This document shows positions 17,276 through 27,587 of a DNA stretch of 64,000 nucleotides, piece after piece. The notes under the pieces were generated by a model. It was not told the origin of the DNA. It saw only the letters and a program-made list of their open reading frames with translations, and did no database searches. How positions within the stretch are numbered: the stretch's first letter is position 1; each line of letters begins with the position of its first letter. The position numbers were made by a program, and so were the translations under genes. The stretch lies in the NCBI RefSeq assembly GCF_002294725.1, contig NZ_NSFT01000002.1:372001-436000 (forward strand), read 5' to 3'. This DNA is from Mesorhizobium sp. WSM4313 (lineage in GTDB: Bacteria; Pseudomonadota; Alphaproteobacteria; Rhizobiales; Rhizobiaceae).

Positions 17276-17893
17276 ATGCATAGTGCGGGGGCACTCCGGG
17301 GCATTTCGGCGAAGGTGAAGCGGTTTTGCCGCGATCGCCGCGGCATCGCGGCGATCGAGTTCGCGTTCATCGTGCCGGTGCTCCTGATCATGTATTTCAT
17401 CACGATGGAGGCCTCGCAGGCCATCGAGACCGGCAAGAAGGTCAGCCGCATCGGCAGCATGGTTGCGGACCTCGTCACGCAGCAGCAGGCCGTCGTGAAG
17501 GCTAACCTCGATGCAATGATGAAGATCGGCATATCGACGCTTCGGCCCTACAATCGCTCAAGTCCAACGATCATCATCACGGGCATACAGATCTCCGACG
17601 AGGCGTCGCCGACAGTGAAGGTGGCGTGGTCGCGCAAGCTGGTGGGCAACACCTACAGCGTCGATGCCAGTCCCGGCGACACCACGACCGTCCCTTCGAC
17701 GCTGAAAATCCGCAACACTTTCCTGGTCCGCGTGGAAAGCGACCTCGGCTATGTGCCCGTCATCGCCTGGAGCGAGAACAACAACCAGCAGAAGGCGCTT
17801 GGACTGTTGTCGACCTTCAGCCACATAAATATGAGCGAGACTTATTATCTCCGGCCTCGCCGGAGCCCAACGATCCCCTGCAGCGACTGCTGA
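17276..17893 (+). CDS. TadE/TadG-like minor pseudopilin 2
   Basis: 205-residue relative of the preceding gene. Processing motif DRRGIAAIEFAFIVP (Glu5 after the Gly) and one membrane helix are followed by the typical AIETGKKVSRIGSMVADLVTQ segment and a periplasmic domain. ATG 17276 is chosen because GGAGG at 17266-17270 is correctly spaced. An in-frame GTG at 17264 is less likely. There is no von Willebrand A domain, unlike full TadG. Confidence 0.87.
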   Translation: MHSAGALRGISAKVKRFCRDRRGIAAIEFAFIVPVLLIMYFITMEASQAIETGKKVSRIGSMVADLVTQQQAVVKANLDAMMKIGISTLRPYNRSSPTIIITGIQISDEASPTVKVAWSRKLVGNTYSVDASPGDTTTVPSTLKIRNTFLVRVESDLGYVPVIAWSENNNQQKALGLLSTFSHINMSETYYLRPRRSPTIPCSDC

Positions 17894-17896
17894 CGG

Positions 17897-18859
17897 TCAG
17901 TCCCGGCCGTCGGACGCCTGCCGCACAATGGCCGTGGCCATAGCGTAGTCCTTGGACGCCGCCGGCACAAAGCCACCGGTATGCGCGGCCTCCAGCAGAT
18001 CGTATATGTCGGGCGTCTGGGACTTGAGATTGGTCAGGAAGACCGTCAGCCGGCGCTTTGCCTCGGGATCGATATCGTTGCGGACGGCGTGCGGCCCGTA
18101 GCGCAAGAGGCCCGAGGTCCACAACACCCGAAGCGACGCCTCTGGGACGCCGGCAGCCTCCAGCCGCGCGACGGTGCCCCCGGAACGGGTGGATCGGCCG
18201 TCGGCATCGGCCGGTTCCCAGCCGAACAGGGCGTCCGCTTCGCCGCCGGCGAGCATCGTCTCGGCCGCAGTGGCTGAAGCGGCGCGCGCCAGGAAGGGCG
18301 AACCCCGGGTGATGTTGACGCCTTCAGCCGGCAGCGCCGTCAGCGGCAGCAGCGCGCCGCCGACATTTTCGGCCGGCGCTATCGCGATCCGGTGCGAAGC
18401 CATGGCGGCAAGGTCCGCAAGCCGGCCGTCGCGCGTCACCAGGACGGAACGGATGCCGACGGCGCCGTCGGCATCGACCGGCGCCACCAGCGGCTCGACG
18501 CAGCCGCAGCGCTCCGAGGCCGTGGCATAGGCGAGAGCGGAATAGATCGCATAGTGCACGCGCCCGCTCGCCTGCGCCTCGATCAGCGCCGCGTAGTCGC
18601 GCGCAACGACGAACTCGACCGTCATGCCGAGCGCATTGGCATAGGCGTCGGTCAGGCGCGCGAGCCCCGGGACGGTGTTGCCGCCGCCTGGTTCGGCAAC
18701 GATGCCGATGCGGAACGTGCCGATGTCGCCACGCCAGTCGGCGCGTGCCGGCGAGGAGGCGGCACCTAAGGCCGCGAGAGCGGCCGCGCACATCTTCACG
18801 GCTTGCCTTGTCGCGGTTTTGCCGCGCCTTGCCATACCTGCCACGCTCCCGCCCCGCAT
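17897..18859 (-). CDS. orphan PhnD-like phosphate/phosphonate ABC-type binding protein
   Basis: About 320 residues with a signal peptide ([21 protein letters not shown]). A PhnD-type periplasmic-binding fold follows: [31 protein letters not shown], then [17 protein letters not shown] 18859 is chosen for its GAGG site; ATG 18835 is the alternative. No permease or ATPase gene is adjacent, so it may sense a ligand or feed a transporter elsewhere. Transcribed divergently from deoB and convergently with the TadE-like genes (3 bp apart). Confidence 0.8.
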   Translation of the reverse strand: MRGGSVAGMARRGKTATRQAVKMCAAALAALGAASSPARADWRGDIGTFRIGIVAEPGGGNTVPGLARLTDAYANALGMTVEFVVARDYAALIEAQASGRVHYAIYSALAYATASERCGCVEPLVAPVDADGAVGIRSVLVTRDGRLADLAAMASHRIAIAPAENVGGALLPLTALPAEGVNITRGSPFLARAASATAAETMLAGGEADALFGWEPADADGRSTRSGGTVARLEAAGVPEASLRVLWTSGLLRYGPHAVRNDIDPEAKRRLTVFLTNLKSQTPDIYDLLEAAHTGGFVPAASKDYAMATAIVRQASDGRD

Positions 18860-18969
18860 CCGCGCCTCGCCGCAACTATGGCGCCAAGCCGTTGCGGTTT
18901 GGTTTCCGATTTGCCAACGCCGCCGGGGAACCTTATGTCTGGCGATCAAGGCTCACAATAAAGATACCC

Positions 18970-20208
18970 ATGGCGCGCGCGTTCCTGTTCGTTCTCGATT
19001 CTTTCGGCATCGGCGGCGCGGCCGACGCCGAACGCTATGGCGATAACGGCGCCGACACGTTCAGGCATATTTTTCAGGCTTGCGCCGATGGTCGTGCAGA
19101 TCGGCAAGGTTTGCGCAAAGGGCCGCTCGCCGTGCCCAACATGATGTCGCTCGGACTTGGCCGGGCGGCGCAAACCGCGACGGGACTGAAAACCGGTATC
19201 GACGCGCCGCCGGTCGCCTCGGCCTTTCATGGAGCCGCACAGGAAGTGTCGAGCGGCAAGGACACGCCCTCCGGCCACTGGGAGATCGCCGGCCTGCCGG
19301 TGCGTTTCGACTGGGGCTATTTCCCCGATACGGTGCCCGCCTTTCCGGCCGAACTGACCGACGCCATCATCCGCGAGGGCAAGCTGCCGGGTATCCTCGG
19401 CAACTGCCATGCACCCGGAACCGAGATCATCGAGCGGCTCGGCGAAGAGCATATCCGCACCGGCAAGCCGATCTGCTACACGTCGATCGATTCCGTGCTG
19501 CAGATCGCCGCGCATGAGACGCATTTCGGCCTGGAGCGGCTTTATGAGCTTTGCCTCACGGTACGTCGGCTGGTCGAGCCGCTCAAGATCGGGCGGGTGA
19601 TCGCTCGGCCATTCGTGGGTGAGACGCCGGCCACGTTCCAGCGCACCCACAATCGCCGCGACTATGCGGTGCCGCCGCCGGAGCCGACCCTGCTCGACCG
19701 GCTGACCGGGCGCGGCAACAAGGTCATCGCCGTCGGCAAGATCGGCGATATCTTCGCTCATCGCGGCATTTCGGAAGTGCGCAAGGCCGGCGGCAACATG
19801 GCAATGTTCGACAAGGCGCTCGGCGCGATGGACGATGCCGGCGACGGCGACCTGGTTTTTGCCAATTTTGTCGATTTCGATACCGAGTTCGGTCACCGGC
19901 GCGACGTCGCCGGCTATGCCGGAGCGCTCGAAGCGTTCGACCGCCGACTGCCGGAGGCGCTGTCGCGGATAAGGCCTGGCGACCTGCTCATCCTCACGGC
20001 CGATCATGGCAACGATCCGACATGGCGCGGCACCGACCATACGCGCGAACGCATTCCGGTGATCGGTATCGGGCCGGGACTGAGGGGCGGCGACATCGGG
20101 CTCAGGCCGACCTTCGCCGATATCGGCGAAACCGTCGCGGACCACCTCGGCCTGGCTGCCGGTCGCCACGGAACATCGTTCCTTGCGATGATAGGCGGCC
20201 ATGCCTGA
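18970..20208 (+). CDS. deoB: phosphopentomutase
   Basis: 412-residue alkaline-phosphatase-superfamily enzyme interconverting ribose 1-phosphate and 5-phosphate (and the deoxy forms) in nucleoside salvage. N-terminal metal site [20 protein letters not shown]; then [13 protein letters not shown] with the phosphorylated Thr; C-terminal metal ligands in [13 protein letters not shown] and [22 protein letters not shown] 18970 starts at the conserved N-terminus; upstream in-frame codons are not homologous. Its end overlaps mutM by 8 bp. Confidence 0.94.
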   Translation: MARAFLFVLDSFGIGGAADAERYGDNGADTFRHIFQACADGRADRQGLRKGPLAVPNMMSLGLGRAAQTATGLKTGIDAPPVASAFHGAAQEVSSGKDTPSGHWEIAGLPVRFDWGYFPDTVPAFPAELTDAIIREGKLPGILGNCHAPGTEIIERLGEEHIRTGKPICYTSIDSVLQIAAHETHFGLERLYELCLTVRRLVEPLKIGRVIARPFVGETPATFQRTHNRRDYAVPPPEPTLLDRLTGRGNKVIAVGKIGDIFAHRGISEVRKAGGNMAMFDKALGAMDDAGDGDLVFANFVDFDTEFGHRRDVAGYAGALEAFDRRLPEALSRIRPGDLLILTADHGNDPTWRGTDHTRERIPVIGIGPGLRGGDIGLRPTFADIGETVADHLGLAAGRHGTSFLAMIGGHA

Positions 20209-21091
20209 GCTGCCCGAAGTCGAGACCGTCCGGCGCGGGCTGCAGCCGGTCCTGGAAGGGGCGCGGCTCGTCAAGGTCAAGGCGCGCAGGCCCGACCTTC
20301 GCTTTCCTTTCCCCGAACGCTTTTCGGAACGGCTTGCCGGCAAGACCGTTACGGCGCTTGGCCGGCGCGCCAAATACCTGACGATGCATATCGAAAACGG
20401 TCCGGTTCTCATCTGCCATCTCGGCATGTCGGGGTCGTTCCGGATCGAAGCCGCGGAAAGCAGCGACGTCCCCGGCGCCTTCCACCACGAGCGACCGAAA
20501 AGTGCGGCGCACGACCATGTCGTGTTCGACGTCGTCTCTCCGAGTGACGAGCGCTCCCGCGTCATCTTCAACGACCCGCGCCGCTTCGGCTTCATGCTGT
20601 TTGCCGAAGGAGCGCCGGACACGCATCCGATGCTGGCGGGGCTCGGCATCGAGCCAACTGGCAACGCGCTCGGCGGTCCCCTGCTCGCCTCGCTGTTGAA
20701 GGGTCGCAGATCGCCGCTCAAGGCAGCGCTGCTCGACCAGCGGCTGATCGCCGGACTCGGCAATATATACGTGGCTGAGGCCTTGTGGCGCGCCGGCCTC
20801 TCGCCGCTGCGCGAAGCCGGCACCATCGCCGGGTCGGCCAAGAAGGCGAAAGAGCAAAGCGCGCGCCTTGCCGAAGCGATCCGCTCGGTCATCGCCGATG
20901 CGATCGCCGCCGGCGGCTCCTCGCTGCGCGACTATGTCCAAGCCGACGGGTCGCTCGGCTATTTCCAGCATTCCTTCGCAGTCTACGATCGCGAGGGGGA
21001 ACCATGCCCGAAGCCGGGCTGCCGCGGCCACATCGAGCGCATCGTGCAAAGCGGCCGCTCGACCTTCTATTGCCGGGCCTGTCAGCGGTAA
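20201..21091 (+). CDS. mutM: formamidopyrimidine-DNA glycosylase (Fpg)
   Basis: 296-residue bifunctional glycosylase/AP lyase that removes 8-oxoguanine. N-terminus MPELPEVE gives the catalytic Pro2 and Glu3. The beta-elimination lysine lies in GRRAKYL. The helix-two-turn-helix is around [17 protein letters not shown]. The C-terminal zinc finger is CPKPGC, then FYCRACQR. Translationally coupled to deoB by the 8-bp overlap. Confidence 0.97.
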   Translation: MPELPEVETVRRGLQPVLEGARLVKVKARRPDLRFPFPERFSERLAGKTVTALGRRAKYLTMHIENGPVLICHLGMSGSFRIEAAESSDVPGAFHHERPKSAAHDHVVFDVVSPSDERSRVIFNDPRRFGFMLFAEGAPDTHPMLAGLGIEPTGNALGGPLLASLLKGRRSPLKAALLDQRLIAGLGNIYVAEALWRAGLSPLREAGTIAGSAKKAKEQSARLAEAIRSVIADAIAAGGSSLRDYVQADGSLGYFQHSFAVYDREGEPCPKPGCRGHIERIVQSGRSTFYCRACQR

Positions 21092-21137
21092 GCTAGGAAC
21101 GGATCGATCGTCCCACTGCCGCGGAAGGAAGCGAAAC

Positions 21138-21911
21138 ATGGCCTATGAAACCGTTATCGTGGAAACACGCGGCAAGGTCGGGCTGATCACGCTGAACCGG
21201 CCCAAGGCGCTCAATGCACTGAATTCGCAGGTCCTTGCGGAGGTCGTGGCGGCGGCGAGCGCGTTCGATGCCGATCCCGAGATCGGCGCGATGGTGCTTA
21301 CAGGCTCGGAGAAGGCGTTTGCCGCCGGCGCCGACATCAAGGAAATGCAGGCGATGTCCTTCGCCGACGCCTACACGCAGGACTTCTTCGTCGGCTGGGA
21401 GGAATTCACGCGCATGCGCAAGCCCATCATCGCGGCGGTCGCGGGCTATGCGCTCGGCGGCGGCTGCGAATTGGCCATGATGTGCGATTTCATCATCGCC
21501 GGCGACAACGCCAAGTTCGGCCAGCCCGAAATCACGCTCGGCGTCATGCCGGGCATGGGCGGCTCGCAGCGGCTGACCCGATTCGTCGGCAAGTCGAAGG
21601 CAATGGACATGTGCCTGACCGGGCGGATGATGGACGCTGCCGAAGCCGAGCGCAGCGGACTTGTCTCGCGGGTGGTGCCGGTCGCCGAGCTCGCCGAGGA
21701 GGCGCTGAAGGCGGCGGCCAAGATCGCCGAGTTCTCGCTGCCGTCGGTCATGATGACCAAGGAGGCGGTCAACCGCGCCTACGAGACGACGCTCGCCGAA
21801 GGGCTGCGCTTCGAGCGCCGCCTGTTCCATTCGCTGTTCGCGCTCGACGATCAGAAGGAAGGCATGGCCGCGTTTGTGGAGAAGCGGAAGCCGAATTTCA
21901 CCAACCGCTAG
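21138..21911 (+). CDS. enoyl-CoA hydratase (crotonase family)
   Basis: 257-residue enzyme hydrating trans-2-enoyl-CoA in beta-oxidation. Oxyanion-hole segment [11 protein letters not shown]. Both catalytic glutamates are present, in [14 protein letters not shown] and [19 protein letters not shown], so genuine hydratase activity is likely. ATG 21138 follows a GGAAG site and starts at the family N-terminus. It follows mutM by 46 bp and may be co-transcribed. Confidence 0.92.
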   Translation: MAYETVIVETRGKVGLITLNRPKALNALNSQVLAEVVAAASAFDADPEIGAMVLTGSEKAFAAGADIKEMQAMSFADAYTQDFFVGWEEFTRMRKPIIAAVAGYALGGGCELAMMCDFIIAGDNAKFGQPEITLGVMPGMGGSQRLTRFVGKSKAMDMCLTGRMMDAAEAERSGLVSRVVPVAELAEEALKAAAKIAEFSLPSVMMTKEAVNRAYETTLAEGLRFERRLFHSLFALDDQKEGMAAFVEKRKPNFTNR

Positions 21912-21959
21912 AGCATGATGCCGAAAAGTGTGGAGCGGTTTTCGGACGACATCATGCTC
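21911..21959. repeat. small palindromic repeat, family B (about 49 bp)
   Basis: GAGCATGATGCCGAAAAGTG, then GGTTTTCGGACGACATCATGCTC. Termini are perfect inverted repeats. Related copies: 31576-31624, 43361-43410, 60445-60493, and inside tsaB at 61838-61886. Confidence 0.88.
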
Positions 21960-21971
21960 TCTCTTTGATTT

Positions 21972-22021
21972 AGAGCCGGATTCAGATTTCAGGTCGGCTC
22001 GACCTGAAATCATCCGGCTCT
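21972..22021. repeat. 50-bp palindrome downstream of enoyl-CoA hydratase
   Basis: AGAGCCGGATTCAGATTTCA plus GGTCG faces CGACCTGAAATCATCCGGCTCT around a 3-base centre. Directly after the family B repeat, so two large hairpins stand in series; no T-run. Confidence 0.8.
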
Positions 22022-22217
22022 AGGGCACCTTGCCCAATGTCTAAAGGCGGGTCATGACGTGACGCGCTTTCAGTCTCCAAAAAGACCGCCAAGTGGCGTT
22101 GACGCGCCGGAAAAGCTGAACTATAAGCCGCACCAACCGAGGCGGCCTGTGGCTGCCCGTTTGTTTTTTGCGCCCTGCGGCACCCGCTGGCGCCCACCAG
22201 ATCGGAAGAGAGGCATC

Positions 22218-22484
22218 ATGGCCAACACGTCTTCGGCCAAAAAGGCAACGCGCAAGATCGCCCGCCGCGCGGCGATCAACAAGAACCGTCGCTCGCGTGT
22301 CCGCACCTATGTGCGCCAGGTCGAAGAGGCGCTGGCCGCCGGCGACAAGGCCGCGGCGGTGGCAGCCTTCAAGGCGGCGGAGCCTGAATTGATGCGCGCC
22401 GCCACCAAGGGCGTCGTTCACAAGAACACGGCTTCCCGCAAGGTTTCGCGGCTGGCCCAGCGGGTTAAGACGCTGTCAGCCTGA
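22218..22484 (+). CDS. rpsT: 30S ribosomal protein S20
   Basis: 88-residue basic, helical 16S rRNA-binding protein. Starts [19 protein letters not shown] and contains [19 protein letters not shown] and [16 protein letters not shown], all typical. Full length. Located just before dnaA, the usual position in Rhizobiales. Followed by a terminator. Confidence 0.98.
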   Translation: MANTSSAKKATRKIARRAAINKNRRSRVRTYVRQVEEALAAGDKAAAVAAFKAAEPELMRAATKGVVHKNTASRKVSRLAQRVKTLSA

Positions 22485-22510
22485 CCGACTTAATCCTTAC
22501 TCCATCGATG

Positions 22511-22541
22511 TTGAACCCGGTCGCATAGACCGGGTTTTTTT
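22511..22541 (+). terminator. rho-independent terminator of rpsT
   Basis: AACCCGGTC, GCATA loop, GACCGGGTT followed by six T's, 28 bp after the S20 stop. Confidence 0.95.
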
Positions 22542-23327
22542 CGTTTGCCGGCAAGTACTTAAAAAAATTGCTCGAGAGCAACGCTCGCGACGTGATTCCA
22601 ACGCCAGTAATGTTTTGCCGGCATATTCAACGCCGCTGACAGCGGAACGCCCTCCCCGCGGCAACTGCCTAAATTTGCCTGGCAAAAAATCCGCAGTCTT
22701 TTCAGAGGCTTACAGCCGGTCGTCCACAGCTTGTTCAGCTTAAGGTCGAGCGGCGGGGGAGAAGTAGCTGTCAAGACAATTATTTCAGAATATTTCGTTT
22801 CGGGCGGCCTTTTTCATATTCGCCGGAAAAGGGTTTGAATCACAATGGCTTTGTCAAAACGTGCCGGCGCAGCTCCCGATTTTGGGCCCCGTCCGGTAAC
22901 CAGATTCGTTAAAAAACCGTTAGATGTGGCCTTGCCCTATCCACAGCGATTTCGGTAATGTCCATCCATCGAAGGGACGGGCTCTAGCCCCTGACCCAGC
23001 CTGAATCGGCCAGCACAAAATGGCGGAATTCATGACGTGGAGCAATTCCGCGTACGGCTTGGTTTGTCTCTTCGGTGCGGGTAGGGGACTGGCGTAATTG
23101 TACATGGCAGTCGATGTCTCGCCGGCGTTTTCGCCGGAGGGTGAGGTATTGACTTGTCTTTGTCGGTGGCCGGCGTGCGGAGCCGGCAGCTGGTCCCTTG
23201 CGCGAGTTGCGACGATTGTTGCCGGCGGCGGCAATGGCATCGCGGCTGAATGAGGGTCGCCGGACCAAGGATGCAGGAGGCGCATCCCCGGCGGAAAAAG
23301 GTACGAGAAGACAAAGGGACTTTGATC
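22542..23327. other. 786-bp regulatory region upstream of dnaA
   Basis: No convincing gene. Visible elements are a CtrA-like box at 22909-22923 (TTAA-AAAACCG-TTAG) and DnaA-box-like CTATCCACA at 22937-22945, with a weaker TCGTCCACA near 22730. Four GANTC (CcrM) sites lie near 22593, 22836, 22902 and 23003. A hairpin GCCGGCG-TTTT-CGCCGG lies near 23121. An AT-rich stretch runs from 22770 to 22850. Likely the dnaA promoter and leader; an origin is not proven. Confidence 0.5.
22909..22923. promoter_or_regulatory. CtrA-like box in the dnaA upstream region
   Basis: TTAA-AAAACCG-TTAG, one mismatch from TTAA-N7-TTAA. A GATTC methylation site lies next to it and a near-consensus DnaA box (CTATCCACA) follows 14 bp downstream. 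Confidence 0.4.
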
Positions 23328-24875
23328 ATGCAGAGCGGCATTGAAAGGGAGATAGCGGGCGAGCTCCCATTTCCAGCAACTTTTGTCGGAGGGGGCGACG
23401 TGGCGGTATCCAGCGACGCGGAACAGAAGTTCGAACGGGTCAAGGCCCAGCTGAAGGCGCGTCTTGGAGCCGAGGTCTATTCGAGCTGGTTCGGTCGCAT
23501 GAAGGTCGCCGAGGCTTCCCGCGGCGTCGTTCGCATCTCCGTGCCTACAGCCTTCCTGCGGTCCTGGATCAACGGCCATTACCTCGAGCTTATCGCGGAG
23601 CTGTGGCGCCATGAGGATGCCGACGTCCTCAAGATCGAGATCGTCGTGCGCACCGCAACGCGCCAGGGGCGCAATCCTGTCGAGCCCGAGATCGCGCCGG
23701 CGCGCAAGATGACCAAGCAGACGCATACCGCGCTTGCCAACGGCACCGCGAGCGCCGGGCGTGTGGAGCAACGGGCGCCGGCGCCCCGCCAGGGCGTGTC
23801 AGCGGAACCGGAGTTCCGCCACAATGTGCTGGGGTCGCCGCTTGACCCGCGTTACACATTCTCCTCCTTCATCGAAGGGCCGTCGAACAGGGTGGCCTTC
23901 GCAGCGGCCAGGGCGGTGGCGGAATCGCAGTCCAGCGCGGTACGTTTCAACCCGCTTTTCCTGCACGCGACCGTTGGGCTCGGCAAGACGCACCTCCTGC
24001 AAGCGATCGCCGCGGAATCGCTGCGGCAAAACCCGAAGTCGCGCGTCGTCTACCTGACGGCGGAATATTTCATGTGGCGCTTTGCCACCGCGATCCGCGA
24101 CAACAACGCGCTGACGCTGAAGGAGCAGCTGCGCGATATCGATCTCTTGATCATCGACGACATGCAGTTCTTGCAGGGCAAGTCGATCCAGCACGAATTC
24201 TGCCATCTCATCAACATGCTGCTCGACAGCGCCAAGCAGGTGGTGGTCGCGGCCGACCGGCCGCCCTCGGAACTGGAATCGCTGGAGCCGCGCGTGCGTT
24301 CGCGCCTCAATGGCGGCGTGGCGCTGGAGATGTCGGCGCCGGATTTCGCCATGCGGCTCGGCATGCTGAAACTGCGCCGCGCCAGCACCAAGACCGATGA
24401 CACCTCGCTCGACATCTCGGACGAGATCCTGGAGCATGTCGCGCGCACGGTGACCGGCAGCGGGCGCGAGCTCGAAGGCGCCTTCAACCAGCTTCTGTTC
24501 CGCCAGTCCTTCGAGCCGCAGATCACTATCGACCGCATCGACGAGATCCTCGGCCACATCTACCGCTCCGGCGAGCCGAAGCGGGTGCGCATCGAGGACA
24601 TCCAGCGCATCGTGGCGCGCCACTACAACGTGTCGAAGACCGAGCTTCTGTCCAATCGGCGCACGCGCACGATCGTCAAGCCGCGGCAAGTTGCGATGTA
24701 TCTGTCGAAAGTGATGACACCGCGCTCATTGCCGGAGATCGGGCGGCGGTTCGGCGGCCGCGACCACACGACCGTGCTGCATGCCGTGCGCAAGATCGAG
24801 GACCTTTCGGGCGGGGACAACACGCTGGCGCAGGAACTGGAACTGCTCAGAAGGCTGATCAACGACCAGGCCTGA
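23328..24875 (+). CDS. dnaA: chromosomal replication initiator DnaA
   Basis: 515-residue AAA+ initiator that binds DnaA boxes and opens the origin. Domain I covers about residues 30-110 ([14 protein letters not shown]). A variable linker follows. Walker [13 protein letters not shown] is near residue 217 and Walker [14 protein letters not shown] follows. Domain IV has the signature [19 protein letters not shown] 23328 follows AAAGGGAC; upstream in-frame codons are unlike DnaA. Confidence 0.97.
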   Translation: MQSGIEREIAGELPFPATFVGGGDVAVSSDAEQKFERVKAQLKARLGAEVYSSWFGRMKVAEASRGVVRISVPTAFLRSWINGHYLELIAELWRHEDADVLKIEIVVRTATRQGRNPVEPEIAPARKMTKQTHTALANGTASAGRVEQRAPAPRQGVSAEPEFRHNVLGSPLDPRYTFSSFIEGPSNRVAFAAARAVAESQSSAVRFNPLFLHATVGLGKTHLLQAIAAESLRQNPKSRVVYLTAEYFMWRFATAIRDNNALTLKEQLRDIDLLIIDDMQFLQGKSIQHEFCHLINMLLDSAKQVVVAADRPPSELESLEPRVRSRLNGGVALEMSAPDFAMRLGMLKLRRASTKTDDTSLDISDEILEHVARTVTGSGRELEGAFNQLLFRQSFEPQITIDRIDEILGHIYRSGEPKRVRIEDIQRIVARHYNVSKTELLSNRRTRTIVKPRQVAMYLSKVMTPRSLPEIGRRFGGRDHTTVLHAVRKIEDLSGGDNTLAQELELLRRLINDQA

Positions 24876-24889
24876 AGGAGCGCACAAAC

Positions 24890-24961
24890 AGCCGGCGGCA
24901 CGCTTCGCCGGCTTTATCCCCAGAAAGCCCGCGCCGCCGGTCGGAACCGGCGCCGCGGGCT
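24890..24961 (+). terminator. double hairpin between dnaA and dnaN
   Basis: First stem AGCCGGCG / CGCCGGCT followed by TTTAT at 24890-24917. The second is a long, nearly perfect inverted repeat at 24926-24961 (AGCCCGCGCCGCCGGT facing ACCGGCGCCGCGGGCT). A further GCGGGCTTTTTAC follows. Probably ends most dnaA transcripts, so dnaN would have its own promoter. Confidence 0.75.
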
Positions 24962-25075
24962 TGCGTTTGCGGGCTTTTTACTGTCAGCTTACGGAGATTC
25001 TGAAAGCCTTTCAGAGCTTTCACGGGATGCCGCCTGCCGGTGACCTGTTCATTCTTGAAGCGAGCCTGTTTCGTC

Positions 25076-26194
25076 ATGCGTGTTATCCTGGAACGGTCAA
25101 ATCTCTTGAAGTCCCTCAACCACGTCCACCGCGTGGTCGAGCGGCGCAACACCATACCGATCCTGTCCAACGTGCTGCTCAGCGCCGAGGGCGCCAGCCT
25201 CGAGATGAAGGCGACCGACCTCGACCTCGAAGTGACGGAGGCGACGCCCGCCAAAGTCGAGCGCGGCGGCGCGACGACGGTGCCGGCGCATCTGCTCTAC
25301 GACATCGTGCGCAAGCTTTCCGACGGCGCGGAGGTGATGCTGAAGACGGACGAGGACGGCAACGCGATGACCGTCACCTCCGGTCGTTCGAGCTTCCGCC
25401 TGCAGTGCCTGCCGCAATCCGACTTCCCGGAGCTTTCGGCCGGTTCGTTCTCGCATATCTTCCGGCTGGAATCGGCGGCGCTCAAAGGGCTGATCGACAA
25501 GACGCAATTCGCCATCTCCACCGAAGAGACGCGCTATTATCTCAACGGCATCTTCCTGCACACGCATGAGGTCGGCGGCAAATTGAAGCTGCGCTCGGTG
25601 GCGACCGACGGGCACCGCCTGGCGCGGGCCGAGATCGACGCGCCGGCAGGCTCCGAAGGCATGCCCGGCATCATCATTCCGCGCAAGACGGTGAGCGAGC
25701 TGCAGAAGCTGGTCGACGATCCCGACGTGGCGGTGACCACGGAGCTGTCGGACACCAAGATCCGCTTTACCATCGGCAGCGTCGTTTTGACCTCGAAGCT
25801 GATCGACGGCACCTTCCCCGATTATCAGCGCGTCATTCCGACCGGCAACGACAAGAAGCTGATCATCGACCGGCAGAGCTTCGCTGCGGCGGTAGACCGC
25901 GTTTCGACCATTTCCTCCGAACGCGGCCGGGCGGTGAAGCTTTCGATCAATGACGGCCAGGTGACGCTCGCAGTCAACAATCCGGATTCGGGCAGCGCCA
26001 CCGAGGAACTGGCGGCCGACTACTCGTCGGACCCGATCGAGATCGGCTTCAACGCCAAATATCTGCTCGACGTCGCGGCCCAGCTCACCGGCACGGAGGC
26101 GAAATTCATGCTGGCCGATGCCGGCTCGCCGACGCTGATCCACGACATGGCCGACGAGACCGCGCTCTACGTGCTGATGCCGATGCGGGTCTAG
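25076..26194 (+). CDS. dnaN: DNA polymerase III beta subunit (sliding clamp)
   Basis: 372-residue processivity clamp of three repeated domains. N-terminus MRVILERSNLLKSLNHVHRVVERRNTIPILSN in part; C-terminus ends YVLMPMRV, typical of the family. ATG 25076 is chosen by homology of the N-terminus. Separated from recF by two tandem palindromic repeats. Confidence 0.97.
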   Translation: MRVILERSNLLKSLNHVHRVVERRNTIPILSNVLLSAEGASLEMKATDLDLEVTEATPAKVERGGATTVPAHLLYDIVRKLSDGAEVMLKTDEDGNAMTVTSGRSSFRLQCLPQSDFPELSAGSFSHIFRLESAALKGLIDKTQFAISTEETRYYLNGIFLHTHEVGGKLKLRSVATDGHRLARAEIDAPAGSEGMPGIIIPRKTVSELQKLVDDPDVAVTTELSDTKIRFTIGSVVLTSKLIDGTFPDYQRVIPTGNDKKLIIDRQSFAAAVDRVSTISSERGRAVKLSINDGQVTLAVNNPDSGSATEELAADYSSDPIEIGFNAKYLLDVAAQLTGTEAKFMLADAGSPTLIHDMADETALYVLMPMRV

Positions 26195-26210
26195 GCTCAG
26201 TCACCTTGAC

Positions 26211-26254
26211 GCAATTCCGGACGGAAAACCGCTGTGCACTTTTCCCGGAATTGC
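26211..26254. repeat. palindromic repeat family A, tandem copy 1
   Basis: GCAATTCCGGACGGAAAACC, GCTGTGCACTTTTCCCGGAATTGC: inverted ends and a GTGCAC centre. Immediately followed by a second, nearly identical copy. Confidence 0.9.
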
Positions 26255-26267
26255 GCCTTTGTCTTTC

Positions 26268-26311
26268 GCAATTCCGGACGGAAAACCGCTGTGCACTTTT
26301 CCTGGAATTGC
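26268..26311. repeat. palindromic repeat family A, tandem copy 2
   Basis: Same 44 bp as 26211-26254 except CCTGG for CCCGG near the end. Lies 24 bp before the recF start, so its hairpin could affect recF translation. Confidence 0.9.
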
Positions 26312-26334
26312 TCTGACGGACCTGATGTGTCGCC

Positions 26335-27495
26335 GTGAACTCGGATGCGAAACAGCTTCGGCAGCAGAGCTATGTAAGTAAGCTTATACTTACGAATTTT
26401 CGCAATTACGCGACGCTGTCGCTCGAGCTCGCGCCCGGCGCGGTGGTGCTGTCAGGCGACAATGGCGCCGGCAAGACCAATCTCCTGGAAGCGATCTCGT
26501 TGCTGACGCCGGGCCGCGGCCTGCGCCGCGCGCCCTATGGCGATGTGGCGCGCGAAGGCGGCGATGGCGGCTTCGCCTTGCATGCGCGCATCGAGGGGCC
26601 GGAAGGCCAGGTCGAGATCGGCACCGGAATTTCCGGCGGAGACGCCGCCGGCGAAGGCGGCAGGAAGGTGCGGATCAACGGCGCGCCGGCGCGATCGGCC
26701 GAGGATATGCTGGAATGGCTGCGGGTCGTGTGGCTGACGCCGGCGATGGACGGGCTGTTTCCAGGGCCGGCGGCGGACCGCCGCCGCTTCCTCGACCGGC
26801 TGGTGCTGGCGATCGATCCCGGGCATGGCCAGCGCGCGCTCGACTATGAGAAAGCCATGCGCGGCCGTAACCGCTTGCTTACTGAAGGCTCCCGCGACGG
26901 CGCCTGGTTCGACGCGATCGAGACGCAGATGGCCGAGACCGGGGTGGCGATCGCCGCGGCGCGGGCCGAGCTGATAAGGCTGCTTGCCGCCATGATCGAC
27001 AGATTGCCTGGCAGCGGACCGTTTCCGCAGGCTGACATCAGCCTTGCCGGCGACCTGGAGAGCGAGGTCGCCGCCGCGCCGGCCGTCGATGTTGAGGAGC
27101 GCTTCCGCCGCGCGCTTGCCAATGGCCGCGAGCGCGATCGCGCCGCCGGCCGCACGCTGGACGGCCCGCATCGTTCCGATCTCGTGGTGCGGCACCGGCC
27201 GAAGTCGATGCCGGCCGAGCTTTGCTCGACCGGCGAGCAGAAGGCGCTGCTGGTCGGCATCGTGCTGTCGCATGCCAGGCTGACCGGCGAGATGTCGGGA
27301 CTCACGCCGATCCTTCTGCTGGACGAGATCGCCGCGCATCTCGACGCGGGCCGGCGCGCGGCGCTGTTTTCCATTCTGGAAGAGCTGAACTGCCAGGCCT
27401 TCATGACCGGCACCGATGCCGCCTTATTCTCCAGCCTTGCTGGCCGCGCGCTGTTCCTGACCGTCGATCACGGCAACGTCGAGCCGACCGGCTGA
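26335..27495 (+). CDS. recF: DNA replication/repair protein RecF
   Basis: 386-residue SMC-like ATPase that helps load RecA at gaps. YVSKLILTNFRNYATLSLEL precedes Walker A GDNGAGKTNLLEA (41-48). Signature region GEQKALLVGIVLSHA and Walker B PILLLDEIAAHLDAGRR are intact. GTG start at 26335; no ATG lies between it and the conserved N-terminus. Confidence 0.94.
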   Translation: MNSDAKQLRQQSYVSKLILTNFRNYATLSLELAPGAVVLSGDNGAGKTNLLEAISLLTPGRGLRRAPYGDVAREGGDGGFALHARIEGPEGQVEIGTGISGGDAAGEGGRKVRINGAPARSAEDMLEWLRVVWLTPAMDGLFPGPAADRRRFLDRLVLAIDPGHGQRALDYEKAMRGRNRLLTEGSRDGAWFDAIETQMAETGVAIAAARAELIRLLAAMIDRLPGSGPFPQADISLAGDLESEVAAAPAVDVEERFRRALANGRERDRAAGRTLDGPHRSDLVVRHRPKSMPAELCSTGEQKALLVGIVLSHARLTGEMSGLTPILLLDEIAAHLDAGRRAALFSILEELNCQAFMTGTDAALFSSLAGRALFLTVDHGNVEPTG

Positions 27496-27587
27496 CCTTT
27501 TGAAGCGAGTTCTGCACCTGCGTATACGCGACAAGGCCGCGCCTTGCGCTTACTGACAAGGCCTCGCCACGGCGATATGGTCCAGCC

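Noticed and set aside
18745..18969. Longer deoB reading frame beginning at 18745
   Set aside because: These codons overlap the divergent PhnD-like gene and are not part of phosphopentomutase, whose conserved N-terminus starts at 18970.
22542..23327. Chromosomal origin of replication next to dnaA
   Set aside because: Only one good DnaA-box-like site and no clear cluster with an AT-rich unwinding element. In many alphaproteobacteria the origin is elsewhere, so the call needs whole-chromosome skew.
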